From positions 67,186,633-67,250,632 of the forward strand of contig OY294068.1 in NCBI GenBank assembly GCA_958510875.1: a stretch of 64,000 bases of DNA, given 5' to 3'. Below the pieces are notes generated by a model. It ran no database searches and was not told where the DNA came from. It saw nothing but the letters and a program-made list of their open reading frames with translations. Positions 45,451-56,950 of the stretch are shown piece after piece; position 1 is the first letter of the stretch, and the number at the start of each line of letters is the position of its first letter. The translations under genes were made by a program, and so were the position numbers. Origin of the DNA: Endomychus coccineus. Lineage: Eukaryota; Arthropoda; Insecta; Coleoptera; Endomychidae.

Positions 45451-46091
45451 ACAAATATCTGGCCTGGCTTCGACATTAGTCCCTAATTTTGATGCGAACA
45501 ATGAATAAAAACATTACAGTCGAAAACTCTCCCATCCAACTACATGCACTTATGAATTGATTATACTACAGGATGAAGTTATTATTAAACTACTCTTTAT
45601 AAGTCGATGAAAAAGCGGTGTCATATACACATTTACATTTCACTAGTAGGTACGCATGTACGATTGTTACAGTTATGTTATATAATTTGCTCTGAAATAT
45701 TGAATGACCTAGTGAAACAAAACAAAATGGAAAATAAATCTGTATGTGAAAAACTGTCGACGATGTGAACTAGGGAACTGTATAATTAGATAACAGTATT
45801 GTGCTGTAATATCTTACCTTTTTGCAATGCATGATGTGCTAGTGATTGCCTTGCTTATTCCCATAGTATAATCGTATTTAAAAGCCCATTACTGCTACTA
45901 TCAATTATGCAACTAATGGTAATTGTTATAGTTACTTTTTGTAGCGGGGAGTTATTATTGGGAGCACCTTAATATTCGATTATTGTTACTTTAATTATAC
46001 AAAATTAGCTTTGATAACGCCTTTTATCTTTGTTATAATATGCTTCACAAGTTTGATCTTCTGGTGGGAAACTGAGAACTCAGTAGTGATA
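45451..46091. other. AT-rich stretch, no feature recognised
   Basis: No supported gene. It may include the decayed PLE 3' tail at its left side. Confidence 0.25.
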
Positions 46092-46213
46092 ATATCGAAA
46101 AAGCACCCTAATTTTCAATCGAAAATTCTCGCGTCAAAATATCTGCTTTTTTCAAAAAGTCGGTGAGCTTTTTGTTCGTTGAAATCTCTACTTTCTGATA
46201 GTGTAAAAAAATA

Positions 46214-48547
46214 TACAGGGTGTCCTCGAACTGCGTGGCTAAAATAAAACCGAATATTCTTTGATTCGAAAATAATTTGATGAGCCTTTTTACTTTTGCC
46301 TCAAGTGTCTTGTTTAGCCGGTAGGGGGCTTCAAAGTTGCAAAAATAATTTTGTTTTTTCGGTATAACTTGAGAACGTGATGGAGGACTTCTACAATATT
46401 TGACAGGTGAGTTACTGTCAATAATAGCCGTTTCTGAGAGCGGAGCATAGAGCCTTAGAGACCATAGAAATGGCTCAAACTTGAGGATGTAACGAAAAAA
46501 GTGTCCAGAACTTTTTTGTGGTCAATGTAATTGACTCTATATTTTTTATGTAGATAGCCTATCTAATTTGAAAACTTTTCTTACTCTTAGAAAATTTTGA
46601 TTAAATCAACGGATTAGCTTGAAAAAAATAATTTTCGAGTCTCTGCAATTTTGGCTTACTAATTTTACTTGATTAAAATACCTTAGTTGCCTTTGCTTTT
46701 CTAATGTCATTTTGGCATTTGGAGAATTTATTCTCAAAACTGTCAGTTTTTACTTTGCTTTCCGTAAAAATTTTATAAAATTATAGCTCAAAATTTCACT
46801 AACACTGAAATGGTTAATATCTCGGTAAAACACGAATAATAAAAACAATAGAAATGGGGAAACGATGTGATTATTTAGGAAAAACAAATGCTAAATTGAA
46901 AGAAACAACAAAACTTGTTGGGAAATCGCTAAGGCATCAATTGTTCGAAATGTTGCCCATTTTCCTGAATACACAAATTAATTCGTTTCAAGAAATTGGA
47001 TTGAACTCTGGCTAGTACTTCAGGATCATTCTTCAATAAATCCGCTTCATGATTAATTCGTTGCAACAATTCCTCTCGTGTGTTTACTGGAGCTGCATAA
47101 ACTTTCGACTTCAAAGCGCCCCATGGAAAAAAATCGCAAGGCGTCAAATCAGGGAAGCGGGCCGGCCATTTCACTGGTGCATCGTGTCCTCTACCTATCC
47201 AGCGATCTGGATATTCCGCATTCAAATGTCGCCTCACAGCTAATGTGAAATGAGGAGGTGCACCATCATGGATAAACCAGGCCACGACGAATGTGTAAGG
47301 GTAAGTCTTCCAACAGTACAAGTAGCCTTTGTTCTAAAAAGTTCAAGTAGTTCTCCCCGTTCAATCGATCTGGTATAACGGTAGGGCCAATAATAAAGTT
47401 ATCCACAATTCCAACCCAAACATTGATTTTAGTTTGATTCTGAAAATATGTAACTCCCGTTTCATGAGGATTTTCATCAGCATAGCAATGTTCATTATGG
47501 AGGTTAAAAAGACCACATCTCGTGAAAGTATCTTCGTCCGTGAATAGAATTCTTCTACAAAAATTGGGGTTTGCGTTTTGTCTTTGAACAATAAGCCGAC
47601 AGAAATGTAGCCGATGACCTAGATCGATGGGCAATAAGTCTTGAACTGTTTTAATATGATAGAGATACAACAGTTCTTCTTTCAGTACATTATGAACTAA
47701 TGATTTTGAGGCTCCAATACGAAGTCCCAAACGTAGTGTGCTTATCCCAGGTTCAGTTTCAACCGCTTCCAGTATCGCTTCTTCGAGCTCTAACGTCCTT
47801 CTTGTCCGTCTGCGTCCAGTTTCTCTGCGATTTGCTTCAAATTTGCCAGTTTCGCGAAGGTTTGCCGATTTGGAATTCTGCGATGCGGATATCTTTCCCT
47901 TCTCCGGCCATTGCAACGACAAAGTCCATAAATCAATAACATATCAACCATTTCAGTGTTAGTGAAATTTTGAGTCATAATTTTATAAAATTTTTACGGA
48001 AAGCAAAGTAAAAACTGACAGTTTTGAGAATGAATTCTTCAAATGCCAAAATGACATTAGAAAAGCAAAGGCAACTAAGGTATTTTAATCAAGTAAAATT
48101 AGTAAGCCAAAATTGCAGAGACTCGAAAGTTAATTTTTTCAAGCTAATCCGTTGATTTTATCAAAATTTTCTTGGAGTAAGAAAAGTTTTCAAATTAGAT
48201 AAGCTATCTACATAAAAAATATCGAGTGAATTACATTGACCACAAAAAAGTTCTGGACACTTTTCCCGTTACATCCTCAAGTTTGAGCCATTTCTATGGT
48301 CTCTAAGGCTCATTGCTCCACTCTCAAAAATGGCCATTATTGACACTAACTCACCTGCTAAATATTGGAAGAGTTCTTCATCACGTTCTCAAGTTATACC
48401 GAAAAAACAAAATTATTTTTGCAATTTTGAAGCACTCTACCGGGTAAACAAGACACTTGAGGCAAAAGTAAAAATGCTCATCAACTTTTTTTCGAATCAA
48501 AGAATCTTCGGTTTTATTTTGGCCACGCAGTTTGAGGACACCCTGTA
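46214..48547 (-). mobile_element. MLE-A copy 3, full length
   Basis: It starts TACAGGGTGTCCTCGAAC and ends with the reverse complement. TIRs run from both ends for about 600 bp (to about 46820 and from about 47940). TATA stands on both flanks; the empty site in the palindrome partner has a single TATA. Transposase on the minus strand. Confidence 0.9.
46929..47978 (-). pseudogene. MLE-A transposase, copy 3
   Basis: The start MTQNFTNTEMVDMLLIYG is inside the right TIR. After RRIPNRQTFAKL the frame is shifted relative to copy 1; the main frame (47266-47880) continues NLRETGKFEANRRE, TLRLGLRIGASKSLVHNVL, RILFTDEDTF (first Asp), INVWVGIVDN and LEDLPLHIRRGL. A change of frame identical to the one in copy 1 then leads to WFIHDGAPPHF (second Asp) and, 38 residues on, FPDLTPCDFF. 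The tail (CIQENGQHFEQLMP) is intact. So only two frame changes separate it from a complete protein of about 345 residues. Confidence 0.85.
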
Positions 48548-49315
48548 TACATTACTATGGTAAATATTCTAAAAAAATTACAAATCGAAACATACTACTA
48601 TAATTACCAACCAAATAAGTTAATAAAGTTGATATTAATAAGACATCTACAATATTTTAAAAAGTTGTAGAATCTTATTCAAATTATATGCGTAGATGCC
48701 CATTTATTGCTATTTTAAGATAACTTATAAACCTGAGTGACCTACAGAAAATTTTAGCCCATCAAAAGGTATTTCATAGAGAAGTGGGGAAGAGGCTAGG
48801 AAGCTCTGGGGCTCAATACCTGTTATTTCGTAGCAGCTGTAAAAACCGTTAGCCAGTATCCGAGATACAATATACAAAACATACAATAGCAATAAATAGG
48901 CATCTACGCATATAATTTAAGGAAATTTCTACAACTTTCTCAAAATATTGTCTTATTATTATTAAATATTAACTTTATTAACTTATTTGGTTGTTAATTA
49001 TAGTAGTTTATTCCGATTTTTAATTTTTTTGTTTATCAATGTAACATGGAATCTTACGTTTTTCGAGTAATTAAAGTATAAATTTCAATAAATAGCTCAA
49101 AATTGTACATAATGATTTTCGGATTCGAGTTTTTTCATTTCTTTGCATTTTTTGAGAACATTTACCATAGTAATGTATATTTTTTTCACACCATCAGAAA
49201 GTAGAGATTTTTCTCGAACTCTCTCGAACAAAAAGCTCGCCGAATTTTTTAAAAAAGCAGATATTTTGATGCGAGAATTTCCGTTTGAAAATTAGGGTGC
49301 TTTTTCAATATTATG

Positions 49316-50270
49316 TCAAAATAAGGTGAAAAAATGAATATTTGAAATCAAAAAAATTACAGTGTGTTTGGGACATAAAAAGGTAAGCTTCACCAAATTT
49401 CGTGAAAAAATTTTTTTTTGCAAAAGATTATAATAAAAAACCAAAAACTTAGTTATTTGAATTTTTCACATAAATTTTGAGGTATGTGAAAAACGTGTAA
49501 ATACAAAAGTTGTAGATCTTTTCATTACCTACAACTTTGCCATTCAACTTTTTTCCAAAGGACTTGTAGTTTTGCCGGAAATCGAGATAAACCGTTTTTT
49601 ACCCTCAAAAACTCACCCCCTTCCACTTCCCGACCACAGATCGCCCGTAAATTATTTTTCCTCTCATTTTTGCTATATTCTCTTCCTTTTCCAATGGGTT
49701 TCATTCTACTGCTATTTTTTCTCACTTTTTACCATTTTCAAAGGCTTCAGCCCTGGTCTATATTGATACGTGACTTATATTAGATAACGTCTGATATGAG
49801 CGCTTGTCTTACAAAATTATTCAAACTTTATCCAATTATAACTAAACTTTTCTGAAAACAATGAGCTGAAGGTTATGGTCATAAGTAATTGATAATGGCT
49901 GCATCGCAGTTGAAACGTGATTAAGATTAGTTATAATTTCAAGTGGAAAAAGGGTGATACTGTAAACAAATAATTACATTCCACAGTACTTCATTGAATT
50001 TCTCTATTAGTTCCAATTAGATTGTATACATTTAAAAACTGATAAGTAGGATGTTTATATCGACTGAAAACGGAATCGCAAAGAGATTAATGATGATTCC
50101 AGACATTTTGAGACGTTTTTTCAAATTGCTGAATTGAAAGGCAAGGCTACAATTTTTCGGTTTTCACAAGACCGTGCTTATCCAACGGGTCGAAAAGTAT
50201 AAATTTGTTTGCCTTAATTTGGGATTCCATAATTTCATTTTCGAACGTTATTGTAGATTGAAACATGGTT
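49316..50270. other. Stretch without recognised gene
   Basis: AT-rich with T and A runs; frames near 49570-49770 have no recognisable similarity. Confidence 0.25.
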
Positions 50271-50359
50271 TTAAACAGTTGGTAAAAATGCCAAATCTGT
50301 GAGCGTTAAGTTCTGGCATTCCCTAAACCCGTTTCCGATCGTCATGTCCATATATTTAC

Positions 50360-50700
50360 TTATGGCCTGACGTTGTGCTCCTCGATAATCAAACCAAGAC
50401 TATGTACGTCATCGAATTCTCTGGTCCAATAAAGAAGAACATAGTCTTGATAGAGGAGGAAAAATGGTCAAAGTATCAAGATCTTCTGTTCCAGCTCCTT
50501 CGCTATACCCAGGTCACTAGGTCGTATTTGTGGTTCTGATCATCGGTGTTTTGGGCGAAATTCGCTCTTCGCTGCGTTCGAACTTGAAGATCATTTCGGC
50601 CTGTAAGAACTTTCGCAGATCTTGATAGACCGGATGCAAAAGGCTGTCACTCTGGTTTCAATAAGACTACTAGGGCACACGATTTAGGAACCTGAAACTA
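50360..50700 (+). pseudogene. LINE-type C-terminal domain, DVVL-DNQ-KTMYVIEFS
   Basis: The plus frame reads DVVLLDNQTKTMYVIEFSGP, then IEEEKWSKYQDLLFQLLRYT. After a frameshift near 50525 VVLIIGVLGEIRSSLRSNLK, and after another RMQKAVTLVSIRLLGHT. This order is a known C-terminal block of some arthropod reverse-transcriptase proteins, possibly nuclease-like (D--L-D followed by VIE). No RT is found upstream, so only the tail survives. Confidence 0.6.
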
Positions 50701-51128
50701 CTTACCGACCGGTGGGGAGCAGTAGTTTCGGTTAGCCCCGCCCAGGCAATAATTACCAATGTTACCAATCTAAATGGGTCCACTATATATATATAGGTAA
50801 TAATTATTGAAATATTTTAATTTAGTGCAAAACTTAATTTTAATTTATATCCTAGTTCTCTACTAATCCACCATCTTCTGCTTGTCTCTTATTAAATACT
50901 CTACAAACCTCTCTGGTGTCTATCGTCATCTCCCGAAAGACGTATAATTTCAATTTCCTCTTTCACACTTAATTTTGCATCAATGACACAAAATAATTAA
51001 AAGAACTGTAAGTAAATATATTCTTGCCGATAGTATGCATAAATTAACATTGACACTGAAATCTATCACAAACAGTAACACCATTTTACTTCGGAGAATA
51101 ATTGGTGAATTTACACAACGTAAACGCC
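50701..51128. other. AT-rich stretch, no feature recognised
   Basis: Nothing identified; contains a short (TA)n at 50790. Confidence 0.25.
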
Positions 51129-51137
51129 GAAACTATA

Positions 51138-51380
51138 CGTAGTCAAAGTATACCAGGTCTGCTGGAGCCTCCCTTCTACTCTTTTTAAAATTTTAGTGCA
51201 ATCTGATTGGTCGTTTATTTCGTTTATTTAATGTTATAGACAAGGACATAATATGATGTTGTTATGTGCCGGCGACGAGCTGATGAGAGCAAGGCTGTGA
51301 TTGGAGGAACTGGGTGACGTCACGCAATTCGAGAAACGATGGAAGGGAGGCTCCGGCAGACCTGGTATACTTTGACTACG
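51138..51380. mobile_element. 243-bp MITE with perfect 9-bp TSD (MULE-like)
   Basis: The ends CGTAGTCAAAGTATACCAGG and CCTGGTATACTTTGACTACG are perfect inverted repeats over 20 bp and continue to about 40 bp with few mismatches (GTCTGCTGGAGCCTCCCTTC). The flanks are both GAAACTATA (51129-51137 and 51381-51389). A 9-bp duplication with long GC-richer TIRs is the mark of Mutator-like elements. Non-coding. Confidence 0.85.
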
Positions 51381-51478
51381 GAAACTATAGATATATAGTA
51401 ACGCCATTTTCATGGCAACTAAGATTTAAATAGAATTAGGTCTAATTATTAGTTAATTGCGTGTAAAGTTATTTCGGT

Positions 51479-51514
51479 CCAGTAATGTGGGTTCGAATCT
51501 CGCCTATGGTTCAA
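51479..51514 (+). repeat. tRNA-like 3' half (T arm and acceptor)
   Basis: It carries GTGGGTTCGAATCTCGC and CTATGGTTC, matching the 3' half of the tRNA-like unit at 51896-51970 with two or three changes. The 5' half is absent. Confidence 0.5.
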
Positions 51515-51895
51515 TGTATTACGTTTATTCATCTTTACAATCCTATGTTAAATTATCTAAGTTATCTTCATAGTTCAGAAAATTTTATTCTATCTCTTAA
51601 TTACACACTACACGAAATTGTGGCAAATTAGGCAAAGAAACTTTAAATTTCTTTATACTTATTCAGAACATTTCTCAGTCAGTTCTATCGAAATATATAA
51701 GAACCAGGATTCTGTTATTGAATAGGTACTGTCAAGAGTAATTGCCAACCATAGTAATACTCTAACCTACAATCCTTACTTTAAAACGATTGAACTTTAG
51801 ATGAATCTATGGGGAGCATCGAATCGCATTGTGTTCATCAATGATCTACTATCCTCTGAGAGATTTATATTTACAAAAATATAAGAATCTGACGT

Positions 51896-51970
51896 GACCA
51901 AAGTGGTGTAACTGGTAAACACCCTGGACTAGACATCCAGTAACGTGGGTCCGAATCCCGCCTATGGTTC
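51896..51970 (+). tRNA. tRNA-like sequence, anticodon-loop CTAGACA (possible SINE head or pseudogene)
   Basis: The 75-base cloverleaf has acceptor GACCAAAG/CTATGGTTC (one mismatch), a D arm with box A-like GTGGTGTAACTGGTAAAC, an anticodon stem CTGGA/TCCAG with loop CTAGACA (AGA in the anticodon position), and a T arm GTGGG-TCCGAAT-CCCGC with a box B. Serine tRNAs with AGA have a long variable arm, absent here, and the T loop has TCC for TTC. It is therefore more likely a tRNA-derived repeat or pseudogene than a working tRNA. Confidence 0.45.
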
Positions 51971-52654
51971 AACGTTATTGGTAATACTTCAATTCCGATT
52001 GTAGGTAAGTTGGATCTTTGGTACACGAAGAACTAAGAAAAGTCAGAGTTATATTCAGTGTTCAACATGATCATCTAAATATTGAAATGAATAGTGGAGG
52101 AGAAGAATCAGATCGAATGGAATTTTAAAATGGAAATCATGTATTTCGAAGAAACAAACACATGTTTGTAGTTCAAAATAGCTAACAAAAAAAAAGGTTG
52201 ACAAAATTCTATTTATGAAAAATCAAAAAGAATGTATTATAAATATCATAGTACAAAATGGTTTTACGTTAACACTCACTAGAGTAATTCCGATCATGTA
52301 TTTACCTTCATTTCCCGATATTTTGGTAAAACAACCAGAATCAGCATTACGTAATTTTTGTTAACATCTCTTACTCGACCATGACTTTTTGACCTTACGA
52401 TTAATGTTCTTTTAGTATCGAATTGTTATTAGGCAATCAGACTCTTGAAAATACAAACACTACTAAATAATTGCGCACTATAGTACAACGTAACAATTTA
52501 ACAAAAGAGAAACACTGATACTACCTGCGACAAACTTGCTTTAGGGACATCCCCGGCTCTATATTACGCGAAGACATCTCTGGTTATTTCTCTGTAAACC
52601 GATTTATTTAACATAGACAACTACTCAACTACTGTGGGACGAACCTGGTAAGAC
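51971..52654. other. AT-rich stretch, no feature recognised
   Basis: No gene seen. It may include a SINE body, but no second copy was found to compare. Confidence 0.25.
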
Positions 52655-52820
52655 TCAATAAACTATAAAAGAGTTCACGCGGTGAATACACTATAATATT
52701 ATAAATAAAATATAATCACCCTTATCCACTAAAAGAACTTTCACTTAACAAGTAACCATCATCAAAATAAACTAAATTAGAAATCAAAATGTGCCTGTTT
52801 TAATACTATTTGGGTTCAAT
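52655..52820 (+). repeat. Dispersed repeat R, copy 2
   Basis: AAAAGAGTTCACGCGGTG and AATATAATCACCCTTATCC match copy 1 (29820), as does ATCAAAATGTGCCTGTTTTA. Diverged; non-coding. Confidence 0.5.
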
Positions 52821-53244
52821 AATGCAAACAATGGGTAAGGGGGTAAGATGGGTTGTACATTGGCATTTTCTGAAAAAATATAAAGAAAGGGAGGTTGATT
52901 TTTTTGGTATATTTTATTCTTATCAAGATTACCTATTAAAACATCGAAATTTAGCCAGCCTTTACATATTTTGACGTTTTTCCGTTCATTCGTTCAGTTA
53001 GATCATTTTGCCAGCCCTTCGAGAGTCTGACCTAACGAAAGTTCGGTCAATATATACCCATCCGACATCTCTGTTAGCCATCTGTGGACCAGATGAGTGT
53101 GCCTACAATAAAATTTAGTACGTAAAACAGGGTGAAATTTACAATTTCAGCTGCTTAACGTGACGAAAATGAATAAATCATACTTAACGCTTCTTGCACC
53201 TGGAGATTAGATATGCCCTGTACTGGAAAGCAAATTTGATTGAA

Positions 53245-53335
53245 AACACACTACAACACTAGAAATGAGAAACAATCTCCTTTATTCACTAATAATACTA
53301 TTAAAGTACTGAGGAGTATTAGCTAGGGGAGTAAT
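53245..53335 (+). repeat. Dispersed repeat R, copy 3 (short)
   Basis: CACTACAACACTAGAAAT, CAATCTCCTTTATTCACT, and ATTAAAGTACTGAGGAG match copy 1 in order. Confidence 0.45.
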
Positions 53336-53449
53336 TGTTAAAAGATTATCGCAGTTCTGTTGTAGGGCGGAAGCGGAATAAAATCGATTATAATTAATGT
53401 CGATCAAAGAACAACAATTAAATAATTGATTGAATTTATAGAGCTTTTA

Positions 53450-53565
53450 ATTAATGGAAATTCTTGGCAAATTACAAAGTAAAACAACTGTTATCATTTT
53501 CCAATATATTAGACAAAAAATTGCGTCACGCATTGCGTCAACGATGTGACTTTATCAAAAACTAG
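53450..53565 (-). repeat. PLE-B terminal-repeat fragment
   Basis: On the minus strand it reads GTCACATCGTTGACGCA and AACAGTTGTTTTACTTTGTA, matching 58071-58145 on the plus strand. The plus copy follows a PLE GIY-YIG end, which identifies the repeat. Confidence 0.5.
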
Positions 53566-53957
53566 TACTTTGTGAAGTAAATGTACATGAATGAGCAACT
53601 GTATAAATGAACATTACAACAGGTAATAATAATGAGATTACCAAATATATGAACCAACATTATAAAAGTATGGTAAGTGGTAAGTACAAAGAAAGGAATT
53701 CATCAAAATATCAAACACATGTCACTGATTGAACAAATCTAATATTATAAATATTCACATAAATGGATAGAGTTCGACTAGTCCATCTTCCACTCTTCCT
53801 GAAAGAATAAACAATATAATAAGCAATGTAATCAACAAGAATATAAGTTATATGAAGCATGATAAGTAATATGTAACTTAAATAATATAATTCTATAGAT
53901 ATAAATATAGGTTCTTAAGAATAATTGATTAAAGAGCATAAATAACTATTAATCTTA

Positions 53958-54620
53958 TTAATCATTACTGATTAGGAATAGATTAAAAAAATTGTAAATA
54001 GTGTTAAGCACTTTGGGGGCCATATAAGAGAACTCAGTATTGGTATGTTGCGGAATCGTAAAATTATTGACTCTGATATTTATTTGATGTATAGTGGATC
54101 TTAGAATTAGTAGATCATATAAAGAGAGAGGTTTCTTATATTTAATTAATTTCCATACAAAATTACAAAACAAGTACAGGAATCTTTTATCAATATTAAG
54201 CTCATTCAGATTGTGTAACATGATGTCGATAGGGAATACGACAAAAAAAACGTAGACAGGCATTTTGAATCCTTTGCAGTTTTATTTTATTATGCTGAGT
54301 TAAAAACGGTTAGAATACTGCATTGCAATAGTCTAGACTTGGGTGTATTAGTGACTTTACGAGTTGTTGCTTAACTTTTTCATTTAAAGAATTTTGTAAT
54401 CTATATAGCATTTTAAGCTTCATAAATGAAACACCGTATATTTTATTTACCTGTTCGTCGAAACAAAGAATTATCTATAACTATACCCAAGTTTTTTGTA
54501 GTCGATACCCACTCGATAACAGAATTATTTATGATAAAGTTGCAATTGTCTAAGTTTATTATCCATCTAACTCTTTCAGTTCCTATACATATTGGTACGG
54601 TTTAATTAGGATTAAGCTTC
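53958..54620 (-). pseudogene. LINE RT C-terminal fragment
   Basis: From 54620 on the minus strand, broken frames give KNLGIVIDNSL, SLIHPSLDYCNAVF-like and KLQRIQNACL-type blocks. A clean frame (54263-53958) then gives LNELNIDKRFLYLFCNFVWK, NFTIPQHTNTEFSYMAPKVL. This is the order of the region after the RT thumb in jockey/CR1-like LINEs (NLG---D, LDYCN, and the final FSY-APK). The RT catalytic part is absent. Confidence 0.7.
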
Positions 54621-54639
54621 AAACCATTCGGAGAGAATG

Positions 54640-54900
54640 TTCTGCAAATCAGCATTGATTCTGCGATTTGTATTTTCATGTTCATTTATATCGAATGTTT
54701 CTCAAACATTCAATCTTAAACCTTCAACCTCCGAATTAAATAAATTGTTCTCTTTCAATGATTTGAATAGTTTGAGTTTTTTGACTATCAAAACAACGTT
54801 TATGTTCTGAAATTCTGATTTCGAACTTCCTAAAGTATGTTATTTTTACTGCAACTAACACATTTAATTTTGTAAAAACTCTATTTCCCAACTTTTGATC
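54640..54900 (-). pseudogene. PLE-B GIY-YIG C-terminal fragment (minus)
   Basis: The minus frame reads RVFTKLNVLVAVKITYFRKF, then EIRISEHKRCFDSQKTQT, the middle of a PLE GIY-YIG domain ('F-IRI-EHKR-FD'), and continues in another frame with FNSEVEGLRLNV. It is related to 57630-57930. It lies head to head with the plus-strand RT fragment starting at 54950. Confidence 0.65.
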
Positions 54901-54949
54901 TATCATTTTTGATATATTTACATTAACAATTATTGTTACGGTAAGCAAT

Positions 54950-55500
54950 ATTCAATCAGAATCTTTACATCAGTGGACATTTGCTTAGATCAAAATTATT
55001 TTGTTCTGAATTATACCTTTTTATAAATAAAGAAGGTTTAATTATGGGGAATTCCCTTAGTCCGCTTTTCCAGAAATTTTTATAGATGTTGAAAAGATTA
55101 TACAAGGTTCAAACAATTTATTAATTGGTGTAGATATACGTAGATGATATTCTTACTTTCTTTACAGGAACCGTATAATAATTGAAAACATTTGAAACAT
55201 TTATCAATTCAATATTGAAATTACAACACAAAAAGATAATTGATGCATTATTACAGTACATGATTTTACTATTTAGCAGAAGCCGTCATATGTAGATTGA
55301 CCATTCACAAAAAACAACTGCCTACAATGTAGCTACGGTAACGTTCCATTATTGGAAGAATATACCAAAGAATTGAACATTATCAAATAAAGAGCAGTTA
55401 ATAATGAATATGAACCTGGCATGATCAAAATTATTGAATCGAGATGTTACTTTGTGCTATTTCATTATAATAAGAAAATTAAGAAAAGATTAAATTAAAA
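54950..55500 (+). pseudogene. PLE-B reverse transcriptase fragment
   Basis: Plus frames give CLDQNYFVLNY, GLIMGNPLSP-like, FSEIFIDVEKII, YVDDILT (catalytic pair), then RKPSYVDLTIHK and KELNIIK, the PLE-specific thumb, with many stops. The order and motifs match Penelope-like RT. The fragment stops near 55500-55560, where a LINE fragment begins. Confidence 0.75.
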
Positions 55501-55619
55501 ACGAGATTACAGCTATTAAACTTTAATATATTTACCTAACATACCAAAGTTCAGTAAGTGTAATCTGTTTTCGATTTCGGACGGCGCTCCTGGAATTTAT
55601 TATTTCCATTCAGCTGGAG

Positions 55620-56950
55620 GCCCTCAATAAAGGATCGGAGCCCACCTACCCTCAGCTCCAGAACGGTTAGCTGTTGGACCCGAAGATGGAATGTATCTAC
55701 AGAGGTCTCAGTTTCGGATACATCCCATTTAGGTTGAATTCAGATTGCAGGCAAGTACTACAGGAATCCGAGAGCCACCAACTAGAACTTCTTGAAGAGG
55801 AACTAGACGATAGACTTTCCTATTTTCCTGCATTTCTAGGGGGTCGGGAGGAGGCTGTGTGAGATTAGCACGGCCCCAACCTCTCCATATGAAGCAAGCT
55901 GTCCACATGAACAGAAAAGGAAAGCTAACACATTTTCACGTAGAGGCACATCGGAAACGAGTGAGAAGTTCAGACAGAGATACTTTCAAGGTTACCCAAA
56001 AGGACTACAATGAATCTGTATGGAGTTCCAAAAGTATGATCGGCATGCCTACTGTTGAGGTATTAATAAGATACCGTCGCTTGCAAGGTTATGCAAGGGC
56101 CTCTCTAAGGATGCCTCAATTGGAACAGGAACAGTGATCCTGCCGAAAGGGGAATACATGTAATAGAAGGAGCGGACGCTGCAGCTTTTCTCCGGGTCCG
56201 ATGGAAACTTCTTAGTTATACTACCCGGAGATGCCTCTTTCACCGTGAGAGTGCTTGACTATCAGGTGGTCAGCTATGAAAGAGTGCGCCCCGCTATCTG
56301 CAGATTTGCGCCATACAAATCACCGGATGAGGATGAGATCTTCCCGGCATTCATGCAGGAGAGCTAGGAGTACTTGTAACCATCCCAGTGCTCAGAATCA
56401 CCTCCGGTGCTGAGAATCACCTCCGGTTTTGTACCAATGCCGAGAGCAAATCCCGAAAAGACCGAAGTGGTTCTTTTCACGAGGAAACAGAAACTAGAAC
56501 CCCTACCAGAGATATCTACGTCTGATAGAGAGGACTTCGTGTCCGAAAAGGTCAGTGAAGTGCCTTAGAGTTATCCTCGATACTGAACTAAACTGAAAAT
56601 CTGGAAGCCAAGATGAAGAAGGCCATTGAATACTTTTAGGCATGCAAGAGAGTCTTAGCAAGCACATGAGGTCTATGTGCTGTATCCATATGTCCATAAT
56701 CCGCCAAATCATGAGCTAATCAGTCATTGTATGGTGACTGGCTACTGCGTATCGGCTTGCACGTCCGACAAAATTGGCCTCGCGGTCATAGGAGAATTTG
56801 AAGTAAGGTTAATGGAAGCTGCTCGATTCTCCGACTGAAACATGAAATGCGATAGCGCCTGCTGTCTGATTCCAAGGACTCCGGACCCCGTTGGTCAGGG
56901 GGACTCGTGTGGTTTCTTAGACGATACCAATCCTGACGAGTCGAATGCTC
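55620..56950 (+). pseudogene. LINE fragment: N-terminal region, RT start and RT end, internally deleted
   Basis: Pieces in plus frames are NESVWSSKSMIGMPTVEVLI (56010), RYRRLQGYARASLRM, then FAPYKSPDEDEIFPAFMQES (56305, the 'P-KSPGPDGI-PA' RT start). The next block is ANPEKTEVVLFTRKQKLEPL (56440, a post-catalytic RT block), so the FADD region is missing. KIWKPR and NHELISHCMVTGYC-like relics follow to about 56750. All blocks belong to jockey/RTE-type elements. Stops are frequent. It may have been inserted into a PLE-B copy. Confidence 0.65.

Larger units (their letters stand above)
46092..49315. mobile_element. Palindromic element interrupted by MLE-A copy 3
   Basis: The left arm is 46092-46213 plus 48548-48722. 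The right arm is about 48886-49315 in reverse. Matching blocks include GAAAAAGCACCCTAATTTTC, AAAATATCTGC, ACTATGGTAAAT, CAACCAAATAAGTTAATAAA and ATGCGTAGATGCC. The right arm holds about 110 extra bases (around 49030-49150). It is non-coding; the centre (48723-48885) is unique. MLE-A sits in the left arm, and the right arm shows the uninterrupted site. Confidence 0.75.

Noticed and set aside
47700..47962. Two plus-strand frames within MLE-A copy 3 that recur in copy 1
   Set aside because: They are antisense shadows of the transposase; their conservation follows from the transposon.
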